Shown in pieces: positions 1 through 12,029 of a DNA stretch of 64,000 nt. The notes below the pieces were generated by a model. It was not told the DNA's origin, ran no database searches, and was given only the letters and a program-made list of their open reading frames with translations. The stretch's first letter is position 1; each line of letters opens with the position of its first letter. The stretch spans positions 124,001-188,000 of the forward strand of contig MBPM02000044.1 in the NCBI GenBank assembly GCA_001695595.3, read 5' to 3'. The DNA comes from Plasmopara viticola. Taxonomy: Eukaryota; Oomycota; Peronosporomycetes; Peronosporales; Peronosporaceae. Made by a program: the position numbers and the translations under genes.

Positions 1-3000
1 ACCGTAAATGATTTAATGAAGCATGGGCATATTCAGCTTAAAGTTGCATTCATAGATAACTTTATTAGCATTTGAGTATAAATTTTCAATTTCAAATTTT
101 GCTGTACTTATTTCTCTTTGGTCTGTACGCTTTTTTACATACTTTGGCCTACCGCCATTTTGTCTCATACGCACTGAGGAACCTTAAGTCCCACGACTTA
201 TTTCACCTTTTCAAGTCTAAAGCCACAATATGGTGGCGCTTACGAAATCCGAGGTCTGTCTCATCCATCCACGTCAAAAGGCTTATGGCTTGAAAAGGCA
301 TAGGTACCATTTAACAGTGCAGAGTTAGGGAGGGGGGCATGCTGCTTCAACGTCTAAACGTATCTGTGCACACAATAAGTAACACGCCTTTGACGGCGCA
401 ATCTACTCGCATCGGTCTTCGAAAAGGCCACTATGAGCATGCCCAGCCTTTCAATAAATCTGTCAAAGAGTGTTTAGAGCGGAGGTCATAGTTTTATATA
501 TTACATTAACCTTAGTGCGATCCACCTAACGGCCATGTTTTTCAGTAAGGCGCCCATGGACAGAATATCTTCTGCAACAAAGTTACTCATCTCTGCTTCG
601 GAGAAAGCTTTTCTATGTGCATGCACGCAAGCACTGCTTGTAAGTGGAAAATGGAACTTTCCATTTACATCTTGCCGAATTCTGCACAACTGCAGATAGA
701 ATACAACATGCTTATTGTGGGGATTGAGCATGCTTCAGCAAGCGAATAAACGTCACAGGCATTTTGACAGCCCTCGAAGCACTCTCGGAGCAAATTGCTT
801 AAAGTCCTTACAGCGATAAGTGGTTCGTCACTCTTTCTAAGAGAAGCTGATAGTACCTTTGAGAAGGCTATATATTGTACATCTGAGGATGCACCACTTG
901 CCATTTGGCTATCTGACTTAAAGTGGTGGCGAGGAGTAAAGGACTCGCTTTTTCGAACCGTTCTAGCCTTGAACTTTGCACGAAGTAATGCGAAAACAAC
1001 GTTACATCTCGTATTTCTTAGAGAACACTACCGTGTTACGCAGTATTTAGCTACTTCAAAAATATAAGTCCACTCAGTGCATCGTTGGTGTCTTCGAAAA
1101 CCGCTTCATCGATGTGATATGAGACTAGGTACTTTTGGGCCGAATGACCACTACCTCGGCGATGCTACCGACTATACAAGCTTCTTCAAACTTTGCTGAG
1201 GAGCTCAAAATCAGCATCTTATGATAAAATTAGCGAATTGATAAGCACATTGAATTTCCCAGGACTGACTTTAGCGCAGAAACTATAATAGATGACTTAT
1301 GACAACCACCATACAATGACTGGTCAGTGAGGTGTTTTTATCGCCGCTCTAAGGATACGTTAGATCGCAAGCGTCCGTCTGTCTGACAATCACGACTTAT
1401 TTACAGCCAGGCATTCACCGAGTAAACGAATGTTCTTTAGCTGACCAGAGTAAAACACGAACTAAATTTGATACTTTTGCGTAATCATCACGATAAACGG
1501 TCTCCGTAAAGCATCAAAAAGACACGCGCAACTTGATTTTTTTTTCGTGTATAGTGCTAGTTGTAATCGGCTGTGTCTGGATGATTAAGCAACTCAAAGC
1601 ACAAAATTCTCCTCGTACAATGGTAAGAACCTAAGATTCCAAATTCAATAGGCTACACTTTTCAACAGAGAAAGTACAGAATATGGCTGCGCGAAGCTTG
1701 ACAAACACCTCTGTTTCGAGCTACATATTAAAGTGAATAAAGCGTGCATAGAGACTTACTACTTACTGTTATTGCCTCGCTTTGCTTTTAAACTTCAAAC
1801 TCACCCCAATTCTTTAAAGTCGAGTCATGATAGGGCTGTACATGTTCGTGCTCACTTCTTGTTCATGTGACGCAGTCTCATGACGCAATTGTTTGTGCTG
1901 GTGTAATTCTCACGTTTTTTTGGCCAAAAGCAATTGACGCTAGCACACAAGCTCATTTTAAATAGGATGTCGGATCGAACCAACGGGCTTAAGGTTAAGT
2001 ATTATGCCAGATTCGTGAAGATTGTTGATGTATTCATTTTTCATATTTAAGAGCATTCGCACCATCACTTACTAAGGTTGGCAGGCTTTAAGCCCCATAT
2101 TGTGGATGCTCGTGACCACCGTTGAATATCAAGGTCCAATTCGTATGTGCTCAAAGTACGTAAGCCATTCGATCTCGCCAGATCGAGTCGTGCTTGATTT
2201 ACATCACCTACGCCCCGATTCATGCTTTTCTGAAATGCCAGGCTTGCCTTCTTATATGTCAATAATAAAATAAGGAAATATGACCTTGCTTTCTATCAAG
2301 TGGTCGTCACGTATACGGTTGTAGACTAGCGAAATACGTGACAGGGATAGATATAGAGCTTTATGTCAGGGATTCTCTGGGCATGGACTTATATTTCAAC
2401 GAATTTTTTTGTGATAAACATGATCAGGTCGTGTGCGTCCGAACCGTATTCGCATATTTATTGATTCTCTGTCACAAAGAAGATCCGGGGCAAGATTATA
2501 TCGTTGCTCCAGGTTTTGCTCGCGCTAAATATAATGTACTGATTGTCCAGCTACATGATTTTGTTCGCATTAAAATTAACGACATATTCGTACCTCCAAA
2601 GTTATATTCGTTCAAGCCTTAACTAGTGAACAATATTTTCGAATATTGGATCGCAAAAGGCCATTAACAATCTAGTGAATCGGTAATGGGTACACTGCGC
2701 AAGAGAAAGCAAATTGCATTTTTTTAATTGCTAAAGCTGAATGGCTGCTGCACTCTCTTACACTGACGTACTGTGAAAAGGTTGTCCTGCTTTGTCGGAA
2801 AAAATAATGATTGAGACTTTACCCCGCCAACACTCACCAAAATTTAAAATCAGCATGGCCTGCTATTACTGTATCGTCTGATGCATTCTCGCACCACATT
2901 AATATGCGAATAAAATACAATGCCCACATGGTATATCGGCTCTTCTTATACACTAAACACATTGATGTCAAACAGACCCATTTAAAGATGATTCTGGATT

Positions 3001-4300
3001 GTTACAACTAGTTTGAGGCTAAGTGCTATGCCTCGTATAGACCCGCCAATTTATCCGGCTTCACATGCGACAATATCCACACGATCACTTATATGCTTGT
3101 GAAGGTATTAGGGCCCAAATCATGATTGTGGAGACTACAATTGACTCTTGGGATAGCATTTGGTAAGCATGTTAGATACGTTGAGCATTTGATGTCATTC
3201 GAAACGCTGGAGCCACTGAGCCATATTTGTATGAAGCATAAGTCTTTGAAGCCGGTTAAGGTTTGCAGTACCTACCACTGTGCGTGAATTGGCACGCAGA
3301 CCATTTAAAAAGACATATAAGAGCAGCACTTGCTCCAATTTTTGAAATTGTGCAGTGGCACGTAGCCCCATTCGTCAGATGCCATGTTTTACATGATCGG
3401 CATTAAAATTAAGATAGAATCGGCAAAGTTCTATTGCTGCGCGTGAAGTATCACGAAAATTACCGAGCGAATTGATAAGACACAGCACTCGCTGTTTTTT
3501 TTGGGTAACATGGTTGTCTTTGAACCAAGGCATCATGAACGAGGCCTTCTTTCTGTACATGAAGTGGCACGAAATCCACGGAGTAACGCTCGTCGTGGGC
3601 GATGTTTGATGTACAGTAGGCGTGATATAGTCAAACAGGAATCAAGACATCCGAAGCGCTGTTTTATTGACGTGGGGTGAAAGATGTTTTGCGGAGTGAA
3701 AATTTGCATGATAGAGATTCTCGCTGGCCAAACGTAGGTGTGTCAATGCACAATAGTGCTGACACGTATACAACACGGAGCATCTCGTCGAGCCGTTTTC
3801 CTCGTCGTAAAGAACACGGCAATACATGGAGCAGCTTAAAGCGCCTTTCACTGGACAATGAGAGTCCAAGGTAGCCATGTTGGAAAATGACAATATTATT
3901 TGCTCTATACGCTTTTAAGTGTGAAGCCGGTACGGTCAAATGCAAGGTCAGCTTGAAAACTATTCCAGTAGTGGATGCTCTGCTCGGGCTAAAAAGGTGT
4001 TTATTGAAGAGCTCGAAGAGGCTATTAAAACGCACAACATAGCCGAGATAGTAGTCATTTATAGTCATTTAACGATATCAACTTCCTTAAATTAAAAAGC
4101 ACTTGATGCACGCAGTATCTCAATAATTTGAGGATCTATTAGATCTGTTTGAATCTCATCACAAATGCCAGAATAAGGCTTGAGAAACCCACCTACGGGT
4201 TTTGAACCTGATAGAGGTGCTCGCTGGAGTCAAATACTGCACGAGTTTCCCTCTTCGCGTCGACATTTCATGTCAGGAATGCAAATGATAGATGGCGCAT
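1..4300. other. Long stretch without a recognisable gene
   Basis: No open frame here shows a family motif, a plausible intron structure or coding-like composition that I recognise. The longest frame (3664-4068, minus strand, 134 codons) overlaps frames of similar quality on both strands, so I do not call it. Several poly-T and poly-A runs occur. I see no LTR pair, tandem array or RNA gene. It is best treated as decayed repeat or intergenic DNA. Confidence 0.5.
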
Positions 4301-4325
4301 TGAAAAATCTTTAACCAAGCTGATT

Positions 4326-4445
4326 GTGGTCGCCATTCCGACACACACGTCAGTTCCTAAACATGATGTGCTACTAAACAACGGGGCATGTTGCGCAATG
4401 CACAGCGCTTTTGACTTGGTTGATGGGTACTTATACTGGAAAGTG
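4326..4445 (+). pseudogene. Ty3/gypsy reverse-transcriptase relic
   Basis: The frame from 4326 reads through a stretch resembling the N-terminal part of a gypsy reverse transcriptase: a proline/threonine-rich lead, then VLLNN, then SAFDLVDGY, where FDLVDGY is the strand carrying the first catalytic aspartate of the palm. Homology fades after about 4445, where frameshifts follow. No protease, RNase H, integrase or LTRs were found around it, so it is an isolated fragment of a dead element. The call rests on one short motif block. Confidence 0.5.
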
Positions 4446-5704
4446 TCCTGTAATTGGCCGCGGTCGGCACTCCGCCAGTTGGCCCTGAGAGTAGATCTTT
4501 ACGCCTCTTGGGCCTTTAAAAGGTATGCGCTGCTTAATTGTCGGAAGACATAGTTGTTTTGGCACGATAAGGCTTATGTACAAACATAATCTGATGCTAA
4601 CTTGTCCATGGTGGTGCAGGGCATGTGAAAATAGACGCAAAAGTTTACATTGTGTACTTGCGAACAGGGCTCAAGTGAATGCGCTGAATTCGACTTGCAC
4701 TAATTCAGGACAAGGCCATCAAAAGTTTGCTAAAATACTCGAGTAAGTGGCTTGGTCTGAACATTTAGTCGCACAAGTTTGGCGCCGAGTAGAGGGGAAA
4801 GAAAGTGAAAATTGGCTGACACCGCTCTAACAAGCAGGATCAGAGTTGGTCAGGTTGCTTGTGCTTAATGCTTGCAGATGCTTGGGAGTCCGTATAAGTA
4901 GATCGTTCTTTCCCAGATAGTTAGCAGTACAACACAATGAAGAAGCTGGTTGAGGTTGTTCAATAAGCCTGACACAGGATCTCGTTGTAAAGCTGGAAAG
5001 TCTTGTAGCAGCGCTGCATTTAGTTGGCGAAGAAATACTTATTGGATCGAATTATTTGTATATCATGTAAGTCCTTGGTCATTATTCCTAACGGGAGAAA
5101 TGGTGTCTAAGGCGTCGAAGTTCGATCAGTGCTATTGCAAAAGTTATTTCTAATGGTGCTTTTCATTCACGCGAATGGTGCTAAAAAAAGTAGCGGCTTT
5201 CTTATCAAAATTTTTTATCGATGTGACTAAAAGTACGTTGCAAAAAAATTACCATGTTATGTGGCATCGTTTTGGTCTAATGTGCGTTGATATCGCAGCT
5301 CCTATGAGCTTACCCTCTAGTCCAGCACACTTCACCATGATGGTCAAAATACGCAACACCTTTTACTGCTCTCTCCGACTCTAGACGACACCAGTACCAA
5401 AATCGTGAGCGGACGCATACAAATACCCGGCGTCTAAGGTCACATTAAAGGGCTCATCGACCAACCAAGACAGCAAAAGTCACAATAACGGCAGGCACAT
5501 GAACACTGTCACCTCGTAACGGGCGCGTGAGCAAGGTGATAAATCGTTTCTGATTAAAAGTGCTAAGACGCTTTTGAAATTGCCTACACTTTTCCTCAAG
5601 TATGGCGGTTTAGCAATGCATGGCGCCATATGCCGGTAAAACTCGATTTCGGTCCAGGACCTGGTCGATTTTACCGATATGGTTTATAATCAGTATACTG
5701 GTAT
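4446..5704. other. Spacer upstream of the effector cluster
   Basis: No gene is recognised. A short segment at about 5285-5400 resembles, in reverse orientation, spacers at about 11820-11920 and 17640-17720. It therefore belongs to the set of repeated spacers accompanying the effector genes. The rest shows nothing I can name. Confidence 0.4.
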
Positions 5705-6180
5705 TACATGGCGATCACACTTCTTATAGCACGCAGCTACAGCAATTGACCAACTTGACGTCTCACAAACGCACCTGAATGTTGTGGCAATTGGTGTTGA
5801 GGAAACTAAGTTAACAGCTAAACGGTATCTTCGAGATGGCTTGGCGCTTTCTGCGGCCAATGAAGAGCGCGTGAAGGCAAATGTTTTGTCAAAAAGCGCA
5901 AAGACGCTCGCTACAGAGACGATGGACTGGCTTCGGTTGAGCATGAGTACCGGTGGTCACAGTCATACGCCAAAGTCCAAGAGAAAAGTCAACCTTTCGC
6001 CGGCAAAAAGCAAAGGCGGCATCAGCAAGAAGGTGACGACGCCAAAACAACGCGTTTATGATAAACATATGTCAATCGACCCGCGATTTCCGGCATACTT
6101 GAAAATGCACCAGACATTTCGCAAGATTCCTGGGATGCCTCACGAAATGTTGCAGAAAGAGGCGAGACTGATGTATGGCA

Positions 6181-6311
6181 CTTGGGCACTAGTTGGCAAA
6201 TTGCAAAAGTGAATATATTTATAAGTGCTAATTTTAAGTAGTCATCAACTGATTGCAGATACCGGTACTTACCGATATGTAGTTGCTGGTCGAGGCGTCG
6301 ATTCTCCAACA
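6181..6311 (-). repeat. 3' LTR of Copia-1
   Basis: Identical over 131 bp to 10386-10516. In element orientation it begins TGTTGGAG. Its outer end lacks the expected TAACA found on the other LTR, and the gene flank reads directly into it. Confidence 0.9.
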
Positions 6312-9300
6312 CTCCCACTCGACTCGTCAGCACTTGGCGACTTGATGCCCAACTTGTTCCGGAGATTTTGAAACTGCACAGCGCTGATTGGCTTGGTCAT
6401 CATGTCGGCCATCATGTCGTTTGTTGAGCAATACTGCAACACCACTTGGCCATCTTCTACCTTTTCACGAACAAAATGATAACGAATGTCGATGTGCTTG
6501 GTGCGCTTGTGAAATTCCGGGTTCTTGGCCAATGCAATGGAGCCCTGATTGTCCTCGTAAACTGTAACCGCTTCATCAGTTGTCAACTCACCCAATTCGC
6601 ACAAGAAAGCCTTTAGCCATCTAGCCTCTTGTGTTGCCTCCGACAACGCCATGTATTCAGCTTCAGTAGATTACAGCGCCACCGTACGTTGCTTCTTGCT
6701 TCTCCAGCTGATGCATCCGCCGCTCATCATAAACGCATAGCCGCTCGTGCTTCTTCTTGTTGCAATATCTCCAGCCCAATCTGCATCCGTGAAACCTCGA
6801 AGTCCATCATCGCAGCCCGGTTGGAACTCAATACCATGTGTCCTTGTCCCTTGAATGTACCTGAAGACCCGCTTGAGTGCTTGCCAATGAGTAGGACATG
6901 GATCTGCCGCAAATTGGCTGAGTACTCCAACTGCTGCCGCGAGGTCTGGTCGAGTACATACCATGAGATACATGACGCACCCTACTGCATTTCGATAGGG
7001 GACTCCAGCCATGGTCACGTCGTGCTTACAACCGTCTTCACACATATTCTTTGTCAGTTTGAGGCCCGGATCTTGAGGTGTCTTGACCGGGTTACTGGCA
7101 TCCATCTCAAAATTGTGCAAAATGTCACTTGCAAACTTATTCTGTCGCATCGAAATAACTCCACTTGTCTTGTCTTGCTCAATTTCAATTACGAGGAAAA
7201 ACTTGAGCTGGCCCATATCAGTCATCTCGAATCGATTACTTAATGCTCGCTTGGTATCTTGTAGAATCTTGACACTGCTGCTTGCGAGCACTAAATCATC
7301 AACATAAAGAGCCACAAAGGTCATGGCTTGGTCGTTTCGCATCAAGTAAATGCAGTGGTCTGACCCACGCTTCTTGAACCCAAGCTTAAGCATGAACTCG
7401 TCGATGGTCTTGTTCCACATGCGAGGTGACTGTTTCAGGCCGTATAGTGACCGCTTGAGCTTGCAAGCAAAATCCGGGTGCTCTTGATTCACAAAGCCGT
7501 CCGGTTGCTCCATGTATATGTCTTCATCCAACGGTCCGTTAAGGAACGCTGTCTTGACGTCCATTTGATGCAGTGTAAGGCTGTATTTGGCAGCAAGACT
7601 AAACAGGATCCGAATCGATGTGAGCTTCGCCACCGGTGCAAACGTTTCATCATAGTCAATGCCGTACTTCTGTGAGAAGCCTTTAGCAACAAGACGAGCC
7701 TTAAACCTTTCAACTTTCCCGTCTTGATTCTCTTTCACGCGAAAAACCCATCTGCATCCAATCGCCTTGCGTCCTTTTGGCAATGGCACAATCTCCCAAG
7801 TTTGATTTTTATGCAGGGACTTAACCTCCGAGTCACAGGCTTCCTTCAACTTTACAGCGTCACTGGATTCCATAGCCGACTTAAATGAAGTCGGCATTTC
7901 TCCCACTGAATCCATGACGTAGGCCGCCTTGTGCTGCTGCCGACATCTCTTTAAGTCCACGACCTTTGCTGAAGATTGTATGCCGCTTAATTCTTGGAAT
8001 TTCTGTTGCTTTCTCGAGCGATTCATTTCGTTGGTGACGTTTCCTGCCCACCTCAATGTCAACATCGGAAGAAGTTGCCTCTTCTTCTTGTGATTCTTCA
8101 TCAATTTCTTCGACATCTTCGATGACAACCTCTTCATTGCAGTAATCACGCTTCCCAGTATCAAAGACCATTTCCATAAACCTGGCATCGCGACTGACTA
8201 GCACACGACGAGTTTGTAGTTCCTCAAAACGATACGCTTTTTCATGCTCGGAATAACCGATAAAGCGGCAGCGTACCGACCTTGCATCAAGTTTGGTGCG
8301 TTTTTCTTAGGGAACCGTGACAAATGCGTGGCAACCAAACACCTTAAGGTTTGCCAGCAATGGCTTTTTACCGGTCCAAATTTGGTGAGGTGACTTGTCG
8401 TGAGAAACAGCGCGTGTAGGACAACGATTTCGTAGGAATGCAGCGGTCATAACTGCTTCGCCCCAGTAAATTTTTGGTAATCCAGCGTGTTCCATCATGC
8501 ACCTCGCGCACTCAACCAACGTTCAGTTCATGCGCTCAGCCACTCCATTCAGCTGTGGTGTGTACGGCGGGGTAAACTTTTGAGCGATTCCCCGGTCACT
8601 GAAAAACTTGGCCATTCTGTGCGATGTATATTCTCCACCATTGTCACTGCGAAGCGACTTTACTCGATATCCGGTCTGCGTTTCAGCAAGCGCGACATAT
8701 TCAGCAAACTTGGTAAAAACTTCGGATTTGTTGCGCAGCAAGTATACCGTGCAAAAGTGTGATTTGTCATCAATAAATGTGACGAAATATCGCTTTCCAT
8801 AAAAAGTAGGCGTCCGCATAGGGCCACAAACATCACTGTGGATGACCTCCAGCACTTGTTTCGCACGGTTAGGTGATGACTTGATGTAGCTTGTACGCGT
8901 TTGTTTGCCAAGCGAACATCCGTCACACGCCTCCCACTGCTTAACAGACGCATTGTCAATACCAGTTCCATAGTTTTTCTTAACAATGACATCCAATCCA
9001 CTAAAGCCAATGTGACCAAGTCGAAGGTGCCAGAGGTACGAATTGGTGTCCCCATGGCATCCCATCGAAGTTGTCACATTTGCCGTCTCAGCTGGAATTG
9101 GTGTCATGCAGAGCTTGAACAAACCCTTTCCTTCGCGAGCACCAAGCTGCCATCGCAAACCTTTTGCATTTGCAAAGCAACCATCTCGCTCACAGGTAAC
9201 TGGTCCGACATCCTTCGTAAAACGGCCCACTGAAAACAAATTTCGCAGTAGTTTTGGAATGTGCCACACACGTGTAAGTACACCTTTCTTGATTCCACGT

Positions 9301-10367
9301 GGTGGTTGCATTGACATAACTATGTCACCCGTTCCAACCGCTTGAACAATACCGTCATCAGCGAGGTGTACGTCCACCGGAGACATGACCTTGTAGTTGA
9401 TCATATACTCTTTCGAGTACGTCATATGCTGAGTTGCACCCGAGTCTACCAGCCAAACACTGCTTGACTTGGTAGCACTTGTGTCACCACCCACCGAAAA
9501 TAGAAAGTCGCTAGAAACATCTTCAACTTGTGCGACATTCGCACGCTGTGGCCTTTGCCGCTCCGCATTATCACGAATTCGCGCGGGACACTTGGCAATC
9601 CAATGACCTTGTTCCCCACAGTAATGGCAAGATCCACTTGTCTTCGCCTGCACAAGACGTCCTTTGCACTTGTTGTTATCATTAGCCATGAACGCTTGCC
9701 CTTGGTTGTGCGCGGCTCCATCGATGCCGCCACCCTGTTCCTTGCGCTTCATGTCTTCATGTAGTACCCGAGACGTCACGAGATCCCACGTCAATGAATA
9801 AGCACGTGACTCTAGTGCCGTGATGAGAAATTGGTACGATTCACTCAAACTACTCAGAAGCGTGATAACCAAGTCGTCCTCGCTAACCGGAGCCCCGATC
9901 GCATCAAGCTGCTCCGCTAGTGTCTTCAACTTGTTAATGTGCTGAAGCACATCATCACCTTCATCCATTGTTGCTGTCAGGAAACGTCGACGAAGGAAGA
10001 GTCGATTGGCGAGGCTCTTCTTCTCGAAATGTCCTTCGAGTCTTGACCATGCATCATGCGCGCCAGTCGCAGAACGAACCAGTGGCAGCTGCGAATCTTC
10101 CATCGCGAGACAGATGATCGCAAGCGCCTTGCGTGACTTCCTCTTATAGGTTCCTTGGTCCAGCGAAGTGACGCATTGCTCCAACTTAATCTCGCCACTT
10201 GCCACGTCCCACAGATCTTTCTCCTCCAACACCATCTGCATCTTGAATTTCCAGTTGTGGAAGTTGGTACCGTCGAACTTGTTATTCCGGCTTGGCGTAG
10301 ACGCGTCCATGGATGCGAAGGCAGAGTCAGGGGGCGGGAAGGCAGAGTCGGCGGGGCTTGGGCTCAT
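6269..10367 (-). pseudogene. Copia-1 gag-pol polyprotein, disrupted
   Basis: Translation starts best at the ATG at 10367; the open frame extends six bases further upstream, but only to a TTG. Motifs in order are the copia Gag region, the zinc knuckle CHYCGEQGHWIAKC, the protease site VDSGATQH, the pre-integrase LWHLRLGH and integrase motifs HSDVCGP and SDNGGEY. After these come the RT YVDDL box and the RNase H motif TEAEYMALSE. Breaks are a TGA at about 8520 (after AERMN, where an arginine is usual), a TAA at about 8304, a frameshift between about 7970 and 8080, and a TAA at about 6668 (just before STEAEY). Two of the stops fit single C-to-T changes. An intact copy would be about 1,360 residues. 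It cannot make active enzyme in this form. Confidence 0.9.
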
Positions 10368-10371
10368 AACC
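10360..10371 (-). promoter_or_regulatory. Putative half-tRNA primer-binding site of Copia-1
   Basis: The minus strand reads GGTTATGAGCCC nine bases inside the LTR. This complements the anticodon stem-loop of initiator methionine tRNA, which contains GGCTCATAACC, rather than its 3' end. Drosophila copia is known to prime from an internally cut initiator tRNA, so the same is inferred here. The gag start codon lies inside the site. Copia-2 has the same 12 bases in the same place. Confidence 0.65.
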
Positions 10372-10380
10372 AATTGAAAA

Positions 10381-10516
10381 TGTTACTTGGGCACTAGTTG
10401 GCAAATTGCAAAAGTGAATATATTTATAAGTGCTAATTTTAAGTAGTCATCAACTGATTGCAGATACCGGTACTTACCGATATGTAGTTGCTGGTCGAGG
10501 CGTCGATTCTCCAACA
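10381..10516 (-). repeat. 5' LTR of Copia-1
   Basis: This 136 bp LTR begins TGTTGG and ends AACA in element orientation, giving the expected TGTT/AACA inverted termini. It is followed at once by the leader and primer-binding site of the element. Confidence 0.9.
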
Positions 10517-10821
10517 TAATTAACTGGAAAGATGGATCAGGTCCAACAACCCAAAAAGTTGCAAGATCTCTTTCACGTTTGGCACGGAGGTCGAATTTGG
10601 CAGACTTTGTAAGGGCGTTGGACCCCATGTTTGTGCGAATTGCATCCCAAGGGGAGATGGAAAATGAATATTTCCATAGTCTCCAGACCATGTACGCGAA
10701 AGTCTACGCTTTTTGCCGCGCTCGCCCTGCTAACTGTACAAACAAAAAAGCGGTATCTCCGCTCGAGCGAATGATTGAGGCGCAAAGGACTAGCGTCATA
10801 TTGCCTCCGTTTGCACGCTAG

Positions 10822-11136
10822 AGAAAGTGTTGCGTGGATGTCGTTTTAGCATGAGAACAACTGCTATACTAAACCTTCTCAACAGATTGCACAGATAAGA
10901 TAGATTGATTTCTTCAATGTATCTATTGCATTTCTATTTTCTTGCTAGATGTTGTGTAATCCCGCAACGTATGACAATTCACCAAAATTAATACTTTAGC
11001 TACACGGATGGGCTGTCTACATGAAGGTTCTGATATATCGTTAAATTAACTTCCATTTGTCGGCCGCGCAGATTGCGCTGTATTTGAGATCTTTAGTATC
11101 CGAAAAAATGCGATGCACTTCGAAATGAAAGATTTT
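10822..11136. other. 3' flank of the first effector, shared with the second
   Basis: Recognisable homology to the flank of the effector at 12973 (13780-14160, continuing at 14479-14720). This shows that gene plus flank were duplicated as a unit. It also provides the unfilled version of the site where the LINE derivative at 14164 inserted. No gene is seen. Confidence 0.6.
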
Positions 11137-11462
11137 GTTTTGTATTGTATTGTATTACGTTATCGCGTTGCCAAGTTATGCACGTGCTAGGCTCTATGGC
11201 TAGTCCACGGCATAGAGTGGTGTCCGCATACGTCGGGTCTCGTTCGGCGGGCAGTGCAGCCAGCACCGAGGCCGTGAGGGTCTTCCATTATTTTGTGTAG
11301 TTCTGACTTGGTAAGAGCCCAGGTGGCGCCCTGGTGCTGGAGACCGTCGCGTCAAGGGTGAGACTCGTTAGAGACCTGCAGATGCCCGAGAGCACCTGCC
11401 CGAAGCGCGCGAGCATTTAGCCCCCGCGCTTGGAAGAAGGGCGTCACCCCAACCTTTTCCGA
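11137..11462 (-). mobile_element. Short non-autonomous LINE derivative, copy A
   Basis: About 326 bp on the minus strand, flanked by the 9 bp duplication AAAGATTTT (11128-11136 and 11463-11471). It ends in a tail of repeated AATAC units, seen on the plus strand as TGTATTG repeats. It joins about 130 bp of the 5' end of the larger element at 56026-57200 to about 190 bp of its 3' end. Copies B and C share the same internal junctions. It encodes nothing and presumably moved using a LINE's enzymes. Confidence 0.8.
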
Positions 11463-12029
11463 AAAGATTTTTTTTTTTTTTTTATTATGCAAAATAGTGA
11501 TAAAACCTAAACCTTTTTTTATTCTAGAGATGTAGTATATACCGGTCTTCGCGTACACCGACACCTTCACGCCATAATAGCTTAATTATATCTAATTCTT
11601 ATTGATATGATGTAGTACTTGGCAAAAGTAATAGCATTTTATTTGTCGTGGGTTGTTTTAGATATCTCCTGGGATTTTTTATTCCAAACTGCACGCCTAA
11701 AAAGAGGTGACAACTGTCGTAGGCCAGTCGCCATTGCTACATTTTATATCTTGGTTGGCTGACGAGCCATAGGTTGCTCCTTTGGACGCCAAGAATTGTC
11801 TTTGTCGGCGCATTACTCTGATCCCGGAGTCGTCGAGGAGTCGGAGGGGCACTTGAAGTTGTTGCGTCTTCACCATCATGGTGAGGTGCGCCGCACTGGA
11901 GACTGAGGCCAAAGGACCTTTAATACCACCACAGTAATATCGCAACATGTGGCTGTCCATGGTTGAAGACACTCCCGCGGCTGCCAACACGATACGAGAG
12001 TGACACCCCTCCTGAGTCTGGCGATTTTT

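Larger units (their letters stand above)
6176..10516 (-). mobile_element. Ty1/copia LTR retrotransposon inserted in an effector gene (Copia-1)
   Basis: A full-length element of about 4.34 kb on the minus strand. The two short LTRs (about 131-136 bp) are identical over 131 bp (6181-6311 and 10386-10516). A purine tract (GAGTGGGAG, 6312-6320) lies just inside the 3' LTR. Between the LTRs the order is Gag, zinc knuckle, protease, integrase, reverse transcriptase, RNase H, which is the copia order. The outer end of the 3' LTR (6176-6180) differs from the matching end of the 5' LTR (10381-10385). No target-site duplication is visible: the left and right flanks join without any repeated bases to give the uninterrupted effector sequence. 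It is coding-dead, with three stops and one frameshift. Confidence 0.93.
5705..10821 (+). pseudogene. RXLR-EER effector pseudogene split by a copia element
   Basis: The 5' part (5705-6180) and 3' part (10517-10821) together cover almost the whole length of the neighbouring 266-268 residue effectors. RYLR and EER are both present (about 5820-5865), as are the basic middle region and the conserved C-terminal block with the cysteine pair, ending at TAG 10819-10821. It was already broken before the insertion: the ATG and first codons are missing, and a small deletion around 5737 puts the signal-peptide region out of frame. The copia element interrupts it after the codons for MYG and before those for NW. 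Removing the element leaves the downstream reading phase matching the paralogues, so the C-terminal half was still open when it was hit. No functional secreted product is expected. Confidence 0.9.

Noticed and set aside
2338..2622. 94-codon plus-strand frame
   Set aside because: No recognisable domain, no signal peptide and no duplicate that would show conservation.
3664..4068. 134-codon minus-strand frame as a gene
   Set aside because: Overlapped by other open frames on both strands, no motif and no homologue in the window; looks like chance.
7483..7713. Frames opposite the Copia-1 reverse transcriptase
   Set aside because: Shadows of the real RT frame.
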